DNA of 64,000 nucleotides, from NCBI GenBank assembly GCA_963678675.1, contig OY783197.1, positions 964,400 to 1,028,399 on the forward strand. Reading direction: 5' to 3'. Made by a program: the position numbers and the translations under genes. Of the stretch, positions 11,632 to 23,740 are shown piece by piece. The notes under the pieces were generated by a model. That model had not been told where the DNA came from and searched no databases. It saw only the letters and a list, made by a program, of their open reading frames with translations. This DNA is from Xiphydria camelus. Taxonomy: Eukaryota; Arthropoda; Insecta; Hymenoptera; Xiphydriidae. The first letter of the stretch is position 1. The number at the start of each line of letters is the position of its first letter.

Positions 11632-12501
11632 CTCTGAGCTCGAGTAATGGAGTTACTTAAGTTATAGACACGTAGCTGTGAGGTCAATTTGAATTGATTT
11701 AGCAACGATAAGCAATCCTCTCGACGCTTCGATTGAATTTATCGGATCGCACCAGATCGATGCTCTTCCCTGAAACGTTTCCAGTGAAATCATCGGTCGA
11801 ACATTAATTCCGCGAGTGAAGCGGGGTATAGGTACGACAATAAAGCGGGGACGACTCCTTGCGCGGGATCCTAGCCTCGTTCATTACGAACCGTTTGTAT
11901 ATCCTTACATCTGTCCGACCCGGTGATCCCTTAACAACCCTCGAGCCCACCCTAGGACCGTCGAACCCTCGGACCCGAGTAGAAATGGTCCGAATTCAGC
12001 GCGGCGGCCTCATAGAAAATGCAGCATAATCAGCGCTGCAAACCCGAGCGCAGGGGTTTCACCGCGAGTCGCGCGCGCGTGAGGGTGAAGGGGGGGGGGG
12101 AAGCATGGTGTGAGATGCGGCAAAGTTGGCTCTGAAATCCAATTAATTCAGCCTCGACCGTAGACAATGCAGGCTCCATCTTGATTTGGAAATCTAATTT
12201 AGCCGCTCTTTATTTATGATAACGCGCACTCATTGTGCGCCCGGTAACGCGGGGCTTCGACAAAGGAGCGAAGATGACGAGGAGGACCCGTCACATCCAG
12301 CTTACGAGAAGCAGCCAACGGGGCGACTTCCTGCTCCACACGCGCACAATGAGAGGTCTCGCGGATCGACGGTCATCCGCACCCCCAGATGTGTATATAT
12401 GTAGGTACATACGTGTTCCGGGCGTCGAGTTGCGGTTATTTTGTTTCACTCGAATATTAAAGCGAATGTAAAATTGTAACACGCGTACCTAATGCTATTT
12501 A

Positions 12502-13071
12502 TGTCACTCAGTGTCAAATACTCGGTTTCATGGGCGTCCTCGACGCATGTGAAATCATCTTTCACACACCAATTCGTGAAAAGTTGCGCAGTGCGTGAAA
12601 TAACCTGCGCAGTGCGTGAAATCGCCAATCTCGTATTTGACACTTAGTGACAAAAAATAGAATTCGTTATTCGGTTGTTTCGCGCCGTTCTAACGAGTGT
12701 GATTGCCGTACTCGCTTCGCTCGTGCGGCAAACTTCACACTCGTTAAAAACAGCGCTTCACGCCCTAATAACGAAAATAACTATTTTGTCACTCAGTGTC
12801 AAATGCTCGGTTTCATGGGCGTCCTCGACGCATGTGAAATCATCTTTCACACACCAATTCGTGAAAAGTTGCGCAGTGCGTGAAATAACCTGCGCAGTGC
12901 GTGAAATCGTCAACCTCGTATTTGACACTTAGTGACAAAAAATAGAATTCGTTATTCGGTTGTTTCGCGCCGTTCTAACGAGTGTGATTGCCGTTCTCGC
13001 TTCGCTCGTGCGGCAAACTTCACACTCGTTAGAAACAACGCTTCACGCCCTAATAACGAAAATAACTATTT
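12502..13071. repeat. Tandem duplication of a 285-bp unit made of two foldbacks
   Basis: Unit 1 is 12502-12786 and unit 2 is 12787-13071, nearly identical. Each unit opens with TGTCACTCAGTGTCAAAT, whose complement (ATTTGACACTTAGTGACA) closes a 151-bp first foldback. Inside it TGCGCAGTGCGTGAAAT occurs twice in tandem. The second foldback pairs CTAACGAGTGTGATTGCCG with CGGCAAACTTCACACTCGTT around a CTCGCTTCGCTCG loop, and its outer parts pair AATAGAATTCGTTATT with AATAACGAAAATAACTATT. No coding role is apparent. It could be a satellite seed or a composite element. Confidence 0.9.
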
Positions 13072-13357
13072 TTTTAAAGTTCTCCGACTTTCGATTCACT
13101 GCTGGATCTTCTTTTGTTCTCGTTAATGTTTAGCGACTAAAAACTTGTTGCAAGAGTTTTTCTGGGAATACAATCAAATTAGCGGCGAATCGAATGGACT
13201 CTGTGTAACATAACAAGAATATTTTTAATTATAATTAATCGTTCTAAAAATAAAATTCTCAGATACCCACATTTAGAAAATCCTATAGCTTTAATTAACG
13301 TAATTGTTCAATTAGAAAGAAAATGTTCGTATGTGTCCTTTTACAAAAATATATGAT

Positions 13358-13441
13358 TAGGATAAAAGAGGATGAAGTTGACCCCTCATTGCCACGGAAA
13401 GTAATGAGAACTTTCCGCGTCAACCTGCCCCGTTTCACTCT
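13358..13441. repeat. Palindromic element copy 9, degenerate
   Basis: The left outer arm TAGGATAAAAGAGGATGAAG and left core are present. The right core arm has lost the GAGGGGCC block (AACTTTCCGCGTCAACCTGC), so the hairpin is broken. Confidence 0.75.
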
Positions 13442-13902
13442 GCAAGAGCTACAGTCCACCGTAACGAGCGAGACAATAATTTCGATCGTAAAAAATCGTC
13501 CCTCGGCGCACAGCCGAGTGTCAATGACCTCCGCCGCGCCATTGTAACGCGATCCTAAAGGATGGGCAGCTACATTCGTCCGTGTAGATCGTACCACATG
13601 CTTTATGCTTCGTTCAAAGTTCGTTGAACCAAATTCATTAATCGACTGCGCCCGCGAACGGGAGACTCCACCTCGACGCTTTACTGCTGCCCCGGGGCAC
13701 GAGGCGACCCTCGTGATTACGACTATCCGCGACTCGATCTTAAGGAACAATTACCGTCCGCCCCGCCGTCGTCTCGACGGTCGACGTGGAAAACGTGACC
13801 TCTCGCGCGTGGCTCGGAATCTTTGCTGCTGCGGAGATTTTATTCGGAGGGAGGAAGTCTCGAGGATATCGAAAAAAATCAGCAGTAGGTACGCCTTTAG
13901 AG

Positions 13903-13954
13903 GAAGATGGCCCCTCGATGTCATACATGGTAATGGATACGAGGGGCCAACTTC
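13903..13954. repeat. Palindromic element copy 10, core
   Basis: GAAGATGGCCCCTCGATGTC and GATACGAGGGGCCAACTTC with loop ATGGTAAT. Confidence 0.85.
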
Positions 13955-14657
13955 TTTTGAAACGTGCTACAGTCTTTCCTGTAGGGTGTTGCAGTTAAGA
14001 GGCTTAAAATGGGAGGAGCCTCGTTCCATATTCGCCGTTCGCCAGTGCCCTTATTACTCGGATAAGTAACATATGTACTTGTGTATCTCTGCAACTGGTT
14101 ATTCTGTCGCACATATATGTCCTATATTGATATTAAATAGAATAGAATTAGAAATTCTTAAATGAAATCAGCCTCTTCGATTATACGCTCCACCATGCCG
14201 TTACACTTGGGTGAATACGACCCGGATCCACGGTCCACCGCGTCTATTGCGAAGCTCGCCGCTCGGCAGATTACCGACGAGACACTCCACCCTCGAGCGG
14301 GACACGCTCGTAGACCGCATAGCAGTGCAGGCGCGGCGGACAACGAGAGTTGTGTAATAGCGCGGCACGAGCTCCCGGGAATCATTTTCATTAAGACCCG
14401 GTCAATTAGATATGTGCGCTTCGAACGGCGCGCAGCCCCGAAAAAACTTGCGCGCGGCTATGCCGTGTCCGGAGCCCGTATACGGTCGAGCGATAAACGA
14501 GACAAGGACGAAGGGGCGGAGGATTTGCGAGAGAAACCCGAGAGGGGAAGATGAAGGAGAAGAAAAGTTTGAAGAGAGACTGGAACGAAGGGCAGACCAT
14601 TCGTAGGGCCTCGATACGGGAAGCCATGATCATACAACTGAGGGACCGTAATAACGT

Positions 14658-14710
14658 GAAGTTAGCCCCCTGTTCCCATTACTTTCCATGGCAACGAGGG
14701 ATCAACTTTC
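14658..14710. repeat. Palindromic element copy 11, core
   Basis: GAAGTTAGCCCCCTGTTCCC, loop TACTTTCC, then ATGGCAACGAGGGATCAACT. Three to four arm mismatches. Confidence 0.8.
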
Positions 14711-14789
14711 CTCGATCTCCTTTATCGGTAATCGAGCACGTCTAAATAGCTGCAAGAACGTAGAAAAAAATCGAGGACGAATTTAGAGT

Positions 14790-14841
14790 GAAGTTGGCCC
14801 CTGCTTTCTATGTAAAGTAATTGGAACGAGAGGCCAACTTC
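14790..14841. repeat. Palindromic element copy 12, core
   Basis: GAAGTTGGCCCCTGCTTTCT, loop GTAAAGTA, then GAACGAGAGGCCAACTTC. It lies 80 bp from copy 11, with the opposite loop orientation. Confidence 0.85.
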
Positions 14842-15440
14842 CCTTTAAAACAGTCGTCGATCTTCCCTACTTCTCGGTTCCTACTTTCGCTCACTTTTTT
14901 CATCTCCTAGCCCTCGACCCCTAGCTCTCCTTCCCTCCCACAATACCACGAGCAAAGATCGAGGAGGGCTTATGATTAATCCGAGACAGATTAAACTCGC
15001 CTGACCGTCTCGGCGGGATCTTCGTCCCGCTTCTTGCACACGCGTGCGCGCGCGTAGTGCCTGGGCTCGAAGGTGGACGAAGGAGGGAAGGAGGTAAGAG
15101 AACAAGGGGGAAGCGCGAGCTCCGAGACCGGGAGGGATGAACTGACCGACCCGGCTCAGTCGTAAAAAGTAATGGAAGGATGAAAATGTAAATGATCGCG
15201 AGATATCGCCCTTGCTACCTTAACCTCCCCTACCCCGGAATTCCTTGCCTTTTATAGCCCCCGGATCAGATGAAACTCTGCAGTCGTATAAACCCCGTTC
15301 TCTCTCCTCTCCTCCCTCGAGAGAAATTCATCGGTCAACTTATTAAACGTCCGACGGAGGGGTGGGAATAGAAATCAACGGCGGGGCGTTTCTCGCATCT
15401 ACCGATCGACGCCGATTCGAATCTGCGGGAATTTTTCTCA

Positions 15441-15548
15441 TAGGGTAAAGCGGGGTGAGTTGGAGCAGGAAGTTGGCCCCTCGACTCTATTAATTTCCAT
15501 AGAGTCGGAGGGCCAACTTCCTACGACAACTCACTTCGTTTTACCCTA
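15441..15548. repeat. Palindromic element copy 13, full-length 108 bp
   Basis: TAGGGTAAAGCGGGGTGAGT to TTTTACCCTA. The inner arms read CGACTCTAT and ATAGAGTCG. Both differ from the family consensus CGTTTCCAT/ATGGAAACG, but they remain complementary to each other. Confidence 0.92.
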
Positions 15549-15742
15549 TATAGAAACCAGGGTTATCAGGGTTCCATTTGGATCAGCAGGGGAGGACGGG
15601 CTTAATTGTAACGCTTCAGTTGGACCAACCCTTCGTTATCGCTACCCGCTACGATAACCAAGAGCTAGGTCGAGTGTTTTAATTAACCTCAGAGTCTGTT
15701 CTGTGTCAAGTTCGAAAACTATATATACCTACATTTAGAGAA

Positions 15743-15962
15743 ATAATTACTAGTGTCAAAATAATATTTCTTGAATGAAGAACGTATGATCTTAAAAATT
15801 GTTAAGAATACAGATTCTTGGTCGAAGAATACATTATATTCTAGATTGTGAAGAATACTTTCGTTGGGAGGAGAAATTTTTTCTATTTGGAAAAAAATAT
15901 ACATGAGCCTCTCAAATATTTCTTGCGCGAAAAAAAACCATGGCTTAATCCTGAATCTATAT
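15743..15962. repeat. Dispersed repeat, GATTCT(C/T)GGTCG family, copy 2
   Basis: Homologous to 7500-7721 over about 220 bp in the same orientation, with many substitutions. No coding capacity. Confidence 0.7.
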
Positions 15963-17704
15963 CATTTGCTTTTTGATTGAAAGAAACGTTTTTTGGCTCC
16001 AGTCGTTTCTCTCAGCGTAAATTTATCAGTCGTAAAGAATTTATAAACGTCTCGCGCGCGATCGAACATTTCGTATACGCTCGAATTTTTAACGGCTCGA
16101 GTCGTGGAAAAGTATAGGAGTTCGCGAGTCAGAGATTCGCGGACTGATCGCCCTGATCTCTCCGATACTCGAGTCGACCGTTGGGATTGCAACGATAGGT
16201 CGAACGGTGTAATCCCGCAGGGTGGACCCGGCCGCCCGCGTCGAGTGGCGCAAAGCCCGGGCTGTCGCTCGTCGCAGATCGTGCTCTTTGGAGAGATTAC
16301 TTGGTATTCCGCCGAAGGAAGGTTACACGCGAGCGGGAGAAAATTCGGAGGCCGCGTTTTATCCTGGCTAGGCTGTCTACACTGAAATTGGAAGTGTGTA
16401 TCTCGGATCTATCGTGATAACAGTCACCGACGCTCTGGAAACCCACCTCGTATCGAATGGAAATAAATAAACTCGAATTGATCGATTCGACTTTCTTCTA
16501 TGAGCAGAAGAGGGAGATCACGAATTTGTTAAAAATCAATCTTTATAGCCCATGTGAAAAAAATAATGTTTTTGATCGGTTATTATCGTACAATTGTCAT
16601 CTTTTCGATAGGCGTATGGTGCACTTCGCATTCTTGATAATGTAGGATAAAATGAGGTGAATTGGCGAAGAAAGTTGGCCTCCCGTTCCCATTGCTCTCC
16701 ACGACAACGAGGGGCCAGTGCCACGCCCCCTTTTCCCCTAAATGCATTTGTGCGTCCATCCCATAAAGAAGAGAGTATCAAGAACGTGTGTGCTCTTATC
16801 TCAAATTATATAACTAACCCGACCGATGAAGTCTGGCCGCTATATACCTGCTCTAAACATCGGCGGCGAGCTTATAACAGTTTCGCAGTGGCCGCGTTTT
16901 ACGGCTTATATAGGTACGTCGAATCACTCTCGGTACGATGCGTGATACGTCGCCGCGATTTAGAGCCGGAATAAAAATGCCATCAGTCGCGCGGGCGCGT
17001 GAGCGTCGCCGTTGGCAAGATGCAGCCGCGTATGCGATGCACGCGCGTATAAATGAAGTACACAACTGCATGCACGCCTCATCGTACGTGGCACGTCGTA
17101 CACATAGAGGCGAAATTGCTCCGTCCGTCGCGTCGAAGTTTAACGCTCGCGTGGGGAACGCCTGATAAACGGTGCGAATGACAGTCAATTTTTACGGCAT
17201 ATCGAAACGTAAATTTGAACGCGATATATGTATATGATGCGCCGGCATCGAATTTTAATTCCTCCGTGCATCGAGTACGCAGCCGTAACTTACGCGGAGA
17301 CGTTCGTATGTATGTACGCCTAGCCACGAATTACAAAGTACCAAGATCAAGGAGCACGTTTGTTTGATTATGTCTGGAGCATAGATTGTCATGCAAATGC
17401 GGCGTGCACCGAGTCCCCGGGACGAATATATTATCGAACTACGGTTCACGGATCCCTTGGATAGTGACAAATTGATTGTAGGAAGGAGCGAGCTTCCACC
17501 GTAGTTTCTCCGAGATCGTCTCTCTTCCGCGGTGGAACTATCGGCGAACCGTTCGGTTTCCGTACGCGGCTGATAGCTCCTGATATTTCCTGACACTCGA
17601 AAATAGCCGTACTTGCGAGAGACAAAAGTGGCGTCTGTATTTGTCTGATCTCGGGAACTGGGGCAGAAGTCAATGAGCAAAAGTGGCCAAAATTCTTCCA
17701 AATT
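15963..17704. other. Intergenic, nothing beyond palindromic copy 14
   Basis: A CpG-rich block at 16090-16380 and 16850-17600. The open frames lack splice context or recognisable motifs. Confidence 0.45.
16643..16740. repeat. Palindromic element copy 14
   Basis: TAGGATAAAATGAGGTGAAT to TTTTCCCCTA, 98 bp. The right outer arm has lost about 10 bp relative to the 108-bp form. Loop TGCTCTCC. Confidence 0.85.
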
Positions 17705-17945
17705 TGAATCAGGGAAAAAGTGGGATAAACGCCCATCAGTTTTCATTTAACTTCAAATGCGATTATTTCGGAACGTGATGGAGATACGTAAAAAGTCAAG
17801 AGGAGCTTTTTTACAGCAAAGACATAGACGAACATTTTTTCTTTAAACTATTTTTCGATACGTCCAACCGTTTCCAAGATAATTGATTTTGAACTTCCAT
17901 CTCGACCTGAGCGTTTACCTCAACTTAACCCCTCTTCTTATTTGG
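17705..17945. repeat. Dispersed repeat, GAGGAGCTTTT family, copy 1
   Basis: Shares GCGATTATTTC, TGGAGATA, GAGGAGCTTTT, TTTAAACT, TTTTTCGATA, AGATAATTGAT and TTGAACT in order with 58723-58945. Its beginning (GTGGGATAAACGCCC) corresponds to TAGGATAAAAGTGGGAGAGA in copy 2. Confidence 0.75.
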
Positions 17946-18612
17946 TACTTTGGTTAATTTAAAAATCCACGATCTAATTAATGCTTCCAACTGAGAGTCG
18001 AATTCTCCAACGAGGCTCGCCTTAAAACCTCAAACGCATGCTAAGAGTTGGCGCGAACATTTTAAGGAAGCGTTCCAAGGCTCCGCGCGCGCTCGCTGAA
18101 ACTTTTATTTCTATTTTACGAGCAAACTACTACCAAGAGCTTCCGGTAATCTCATCCGCACAAGCGCGCGACTACTCTCGGTGCATATACTTATAGATAG
18201 CGATACTCAGACTTCTCGAATACACCCCTTCTTAATGCACCGTCATGATATCAATTGCAGGCTGAAGTGGAGCCGCCGTAACCGCGTCGCGCAACCGAGA
18301 GTCCCGGTCGAGGGAACTTTCGAGCTTGCATCCGTGTCGCCCCGAAGTTGGAGCTCGCTGATAATACCCCCGCGCGCGCACGACGACGCTTGAATGACGA
18401 AGCACTCCGAGGACCCTCCTTTCATTTAGTTGCGGGGGTATATTGACACTTTTCATGGGCTCATGATTTTCCGTTAATTTTATTTTTACGAGGGCGCGCC
18501 TCTTACAGCCGTGGCTCGAGAATGGGGGGAGGAGACCTGCTCGTCGAGTCGAGGGGTGGAGCGACGATGACGTGCTTTGATGAAACCGCAGCGAGAGCCG
18601 CGAAATAGTCAA

Positions 18613-18799
18613 CCCAGGCGAAAAAGTTCTATATTCTGTGTATAATCCATACGTGGTTTCGGTCGTATATGGATTTTATATGATTTCTATATTAACCATA
18701 TAAGGACTGTAATATACAAATGTCCTTATATGGTTAATAAAGAAATTGTATATAATTGATATATGACCAAAACCACATATGGATTATATACAAAGTATT
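18613..18799. repeat. Long foldback element, AGGCGAAAAAGTTCTATA family, copy 1
   Basis: Arms of about 70 bp (18640-18707 and 18715-18792) pair, sharing ATTAACCATATAAGGAC. The left terminus AGGCGAAAAAGTTCTATA is kept. The matching right terminus is missing where the adjacent palindromic copy begins. It is homologous to 57208-57440. Confidence 0.8.
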
Positions 18800-18904
18800 T
18801 AAGGAAGATCGGGGCAAGTCGATAGACAAAGTTGGCCCCTCGCTTTCACGAAAAGTAATGGCAACGAGGGGCCAACTTCAAGTATAAACTTACCCCGGTT
18901 TCCT
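18800..18904. repeat. Palindromic element copy 15, best second-subfamily member
   Basis: Outer arms AAGGAAGATCGGGGCAAGTC and, in complement, AGGAAACCGGGGTAAGTTTA enclose a core at about 18829-18880 with a GAAAAGTA loop. It shows that the 52-bp core can carry a different set of outer arms. Confidence 0.85.
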
Positions 18905-20244
18905 CTACAACTTTCTCGCCTGGGAACCGTGCTTTCAACGGTCGCGCACACGTGCGGCGGCTAAAGAGACTCCGCGAATACCCACCCACTCGCGTCTCCG
19001 CGGTATAAAAAGCGCCGAGTCGGTTGCCCGGAGAACCGTTCGCGGAAATCATCGATCGCGACTCCTGGGCATCGGCATCGGAAGCGGGACGCGTGGCGCC
19101 ACCCCTTGCCGCATGTATTTCTAAATACGTCCACACACAGTTGCGGCTCGCGCGCCGAGCCGGCGTGAATAATTGAGGTGAAAGTATAAACTAACGACAC
19201 GAGAGGTCACGACGCGGTAAGAAAAGTTCGCGGTGAGACGGTGAATTTTTCAGCGCACCACCTCCCCCTCGAACGGGGTTGTCGGCCCGTCGACGCCTGC
19301 GCTCCGCCGCCCTTTGACCCTCGCGCGCTCCCCTTTCCAAGCGGTGCCGAATATGAGTGGCTTTCAAGAGGCTACTCGGAGGGGGGGACGCGGTGCAACG
19401 CGTGGAAAGTTTCTTCGGCCCGGTTTATCCTCGACGGGTTTGCGATAATAATTAATTACACCGTCCCGTACATGGTTCCAATTCTATTTAACCCCGGTCT
19501 TATCCCAAATGGAGGGGGAATAATCCGGGCTCGCGCGCTTCATTAGTCGCGCGAAATGGAACGAACGTGGGAGGAGCGCGGTGAGAGTCGAGACGTGAAG
19601 TTGGCCCCTCGTTCCCGTTGAAAGTAATGGAAACGAGGGGCCAGCTTTGCGTATCGACTCGCCGCGATCTCCCCCGACGAGTGTGCTTCGACCGGAGCGG
19701 ATCGGATGATCGAGAAATGATTCCGCGCTTTTTAGGAGGTCCGGGGAGATTATCGGCGCGGGCGGTGGGGCGAAGGGCGACGAGAGTCACGCCTTGCGTA
19801 CTCATAACGGTTCGCTCGCGGAGGGTACTTTAACGACGTAATACCCTTTTCCCCGCTAACTTTTATGACAAACTCCCCTCGCTTCTTTCGCGCGTAACAG
19901 TTGCGGGTAAGCCATTCAGGAAGTGTCCAATGCTTCCGTGATAAAGCGCTCCCCATCGGTTCCGCAACAGAAACTCATAACCCCGAACTCCGAAACTCAT
20001 ATATGGCCCGAAACGCGCGTTTCGCCCAACCCCCGTTGGTATCTCCTCGGCGCGCCGGACCTTCGCGTCCGATCGTGGGTTTTCGCGACATTTCGGAAAC
20101 CGCGCGGCTCCGACGGACGAAAAAAAGGTGCAAGTTTTGCTTTCTATTTCAGTGAAGAGTGCAACGGGGGGAAGGGAGCAACTTCCTGAGCTAATATACA
20201 CCGGTCTTTCACTCTGTACCGTTCGGCATAATAATTGTATCAAG
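18905..20244. other. CpG-rich intergenic, palindromic copy 16 only
   Basis: No coding region is supported. Open frames on both strands overlap. Confidence 0.45.
19597..19648. repeat. Palindromic element copy 16, second subfamily
   Basis: Core GAAGTTGGCCCCTCGTTCCC, loop TGAAAGTA, then GGAAACGAGGGGCCAGCTTT. The flanks GAGAGTCGAGACGT and TATCGACTCGCCGCGATCTC are remnants of the second-subfamily outer arms. Confidence 0.85.
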
Positions 20245-20352
20245 TAGGAGAGAACGAGCTGAGTTTGCAGATGAAGTTGGCCCCTCATCCTCATTATGAT
20301 GCACGGCAACGGGGGGCCAACTTCATGCGCTCACTCAAACCGTTCTCCCCTA
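20245..20352. repeat. Palindromic element copy 17, full-length 108 bp
   Basis: TAGGAGAGAACGAGCTGAGT to CGTTCTCCCCTA, core 20273-20324. The outer arms are diverged from the consensus but still pair, and the length is conserved. Confidence 0.88.
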
Positions 20353-21693
20353 CGCGAAGAGATCCCTGAAAATTACTCATTTCTAATGAAACGACGTTTA
20401 TAAATATCTATTATACATACAAAGTACGTCAGCTTCACGCAACTTCTTTCAGTGGATATATACGTATACGTATGTCACGGATACTCGGAATTACGACGGA
20501 GCGTGCGACCACCTAGAGGCGTGTTTTCCGACGAAAATAATACATATCTCCCGATGACGGAGAAGGGCCCGCGCCTTTGAGGCGGCGGTACAAGGAGCGC
20601 GTCCGCGGCGCAGCACATCTGTTACGGACGTACGACTGGCGTGGAATCGTAGATTCCCGGATTACGGGGCGGGGGCGAAAGCCCGTGGTGGTAGCCCGAG
20701 AGAGAAAGAAAGAGCGCGCGCGGCGGAGTGAAAGCCCGCGCGAAAGAGAGAGGGAGAGCGGAGAGAAAAAGCGCTGCAGTTGATTTTGCCAGAGAGTCTG
20801 CCGCTGACGAGTACATATAGGCTCTGTAATTTCGTTACATTTCATTTTCTCGCGCGCTTGGAAAATCGGAGTGGAGCGAGGCGCAGCGCGGGTTGCACGT
20901 ACGCGCGAACGCATGTAAATAGGGATATGTAAAAATCGGTTGTAAATAAACTCGCGCAGAGTTGGAAAAAAAAACATATGCTCCTTTTGCAATTCATCGG
21001 ACACGATTTTTTCCACGGTTTCAAGGAGTTCGTTAAAAATCCGTAGTTACTTTGCGAATCTCTCGCTTTCCCGTGGCAAAAATTCGTACTCGCGGGTCAC
21101 CGGTTCGTATCGAATCGCGCATTCCGCAATCGCGAGTTTCCACCGACGCGCTCAAATTGCCCAAATTATCGTCGGAATAATTCCGCGATGAATCTGCCGC
21201 GCTATAAATATCGATCTGTTTCCGACATCTGTCGCCGGTTTCCGCTGTACGAATTATCCTAATAGATATTAACGTTATTTATGCCCAGCCGGGCGCACAG
21301 TTTCTACCCTCCGGTCTCACCCGTTAATGCCATCTAACCATTACGACGCGGAGATGCATTATCGAAGGTGTATCGCGATGGCAACGTTCCACGGCGGCGA
21401 TGGTATCCGCGCGATAAATGGCGATATACCGCGAGCATATCGTCGCGATCCGCTGCGATAAATCCACTTCGATTAAGGGGCTTCGCTACGGCGAAGAGGC
21501 GTGTCGAACAGAGATAATTACAGCGTATAAATTTGACCAGCAAATTCGTTGAAGCATGGCGTATTATAAAAATGCACGGTTTATATAAAGGATTCGATGA
21601 AATATATGTTGAAGTACGACAAAAAAATTCTATATCGATGTTTGGCGATTAAAGAAATAAATTGCTGCGTGCATTTTTTTTTTGGAACGCCAA
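20353..21693. other. Intergenic, purine-rich tract at about 20699-20766
   Basis: GAGAGAAAGAAAGAGCGCGC-type sequence then ordinary DNA. No gene or repeat family identified. Confidence 0.45.
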
Positions 21694-21932
21694 CACCGAA
21701 GAAAACAGTTTATTTATAGTTAATAAATGTAATTTTAAATACGGCGGAACGAGTAAATCGTTAGAACAAGAAAATCTATATTATATTTCATTCAAAGGAT
21801 TGCCTCAAAGGACTCAATTGCGCCAAATAAACATGGCAATAGTTAACGAATGTTTATTTGTCTAACAAGACGTTTATTTCGCCATAACAAATATTTGTTA
21901 ACTACAGATAAGCTGTTTTCTTTATGTAAAAA
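21694..21932. repeat. Inverted-repeat element, GTTTATTTATAGTTAATAAA family, copy 1
   Basis: AGAAAACAGTTTATTTATAG at the left pairs with CTACAGATAAGCTGTTTTCT at the right. The interior has ACGAATGTTTATTTG and CGTTTATTTCGCC motifs. Confidence 0.78.
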
Positions 21933-22946
21933 TACATTTTTTATCGAGATTTTCAAGCATCCAAACAATGAAAACGAAAGCAAACTCAGCGGGAGGGTTC
22001 GGGTGAGCACACGACCCCTTGACAACCCCGTCGAGCGAAAAGAGGACCGGGCTTGTTACTTTTTGCTTTCCAGGCCGCTAGAGCCCGAGCGAGCATGTTA
22101 AATGGGGTCCCGCACTCGATGGCAGGACGAAGAGTCGTTTGACCCCCGTACCTCTACTGATTAGCGATATCTCCGGCTCGACGTAATGGACGGATCTACG
22201 GACGCCGAATTATACGACGAAAAATGTCGTCCAATCTACCGAGCAATTCCTCGAACCGCTCTTTATCTCAAAAATCTCCCGAGACGCAAGGCGTCGCATC
22301 TCGATAAAGTCGCTCGTTAACACGTGCCCAGCAATCGAAGGTGTAAGATCGACGTTCGGGATCTCTAAGCGCGAAGGGCGCACAAGAATTTTTCCCTTTT
22401 CACCGCAACGCTCGTAACTTGAACTCGAGTGTTTACTCGGCTTAATTAGGTTTGGATACTTCCCAGAAGGTTCATAAATAGTGGGAATAGTCGGTCCCTC
22501 GCGTCAATTCCAAAGCGCCCCCTTCTTTATTTCGAGATCTCGCGCAATTAATTCTCGCTCTCGAACGAGCCGACGACGGGACCACGACGGCAAAGTCTGG
22601 AGGCGTGGCGCGCGGAGGGGTTGACGCGATGACAGTCGCAAAGTCGATTGAAGATCTCTCGGAGGCCGATCCTGTACGCGTAGGATTCCGAACGAACGCC
22701 TCGGGAAAAGTTTACTTCGTCGTCGTCTTGCTACGAGTTATGCGCGACGTAACAATGCCTTTCGCGTCTCGTCGCGATGAAGTTTTACGAAACGTTAATT
22801 TCCGGAATTATGTAACTGCGCGCGCGTCTTCGCGAACTGGAAATCTTCTCGTTGTAAGAAAATGGGACGCTTCGGCGAGTCTTGCAAAATGTTCGTCAGG
22901 CAAAATGCATTTGAAAAATATATTTCTTGGAACGGTTTCCTCGTTA
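21933..22946. other. Intergenic, nothing recognised
   Basis: CpG-rich from 22000. The plus-strand frame at 22605-23105 runs into palindromic copy 18 and has no motif. Confidence 0.45.
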
Positions 22947-23028
22947 CAGGGTAAAAACGGCGTGAGTTGGCGCAGAAAGTTGGCCCCTCGTTTCTGTTAC
23001 TTTCGTCAACTCATCCCGTTTTACCCTG
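22947..23028. repeat. Palindromic element copy 18, internally deleted
   Basis: CAGGGTAAAAACGGCGTGAG to TTTTACCCTG. The right core arm is missing, so 82 bp remain. The termini are CA/TG rather than TA/TA, and symmetrical. Confidence 0.85.
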
Positions 23029-23691
23029 GGAAAACGTTTCCAACGGAAGCTGAGGCGATATTATTTTGGAAGGCTACACTTCGATCTATAAAAAATTCCA
23101 TATAAAATATATCGTTGACGATTATTACCAGAGATAACGGATCTTTCGAATTTTTTGCCGTTCTAAACACGTTTTATATTCGACATCAAAGTCGCTGGAC
23201 TTATCCATTTAAAAAAATGTCACACAAAAAATCATTTTGAAGATAACCGGGCGTATCGATTAAAAAATTGGGTCACCCCGTATAAAAGAATACGCGTATC
23301 CGTAAAGCTGTCACGATAACTCCAAGAGTCTCTCCGGCAAGAAGTACAGAAGCCGCCGTTTATTTTCGGTCCATACTTTGTCCACACGGAGATGTGTCGA
23401 CTCGGCCGCGCGCATACGTCGTTTCTGTCATCCGCTTCTGCGCGAGAGCGATAAATGCCTCGTTGAAGTCAACGACTCTACTCGTATCGGATGCCGCTTC
23501 TCATCGCCCGGCTAAAAAGGCTACGCCCGATTTCGTGAGGGCCGAGGAAAGCGAGCGAGCGATCGATCTCTTTTTTCCCCAACCCTCTTACCATTCTGAA
23601 GTTCTGTATCTAATCAGACGGACACAAATGTACGTAAATTGAACAGCAGCTTTTTTCCCCCACAAACTCTTTTTGAAATGCAAACTATGTA

Positions 23692-23740
23692 CACCGTGAG
23701 AAAAATGTATATTTTCAATACAATCGTATACCTACAGAGT
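23692..23740. repeat. Half copy of the AT-rich element
   Basis: ACACCGTGAGAAAAATGTAT and TTTCAATACAATCGTATACC resemble one arm of the elements at 1912 and 56019. Confidence 0.5.

Larger units (their letters stand above)
9546..12501. other. CpG-rich intergenic stretch with three palindromic copies
   Basis: Apart from copies 6-8 and the GA tract I see no supportable gene. The longest frames run through CpG-rich DNA or the palindromes. Confidence 0.45.

Noticed and set aside
12647..13126. Repeated open frames within the 285-bp tandem units
   Set aside because: They arise because the units are duplicated; the foldback structure explains the sequence better than coding, and the frames shift between units.
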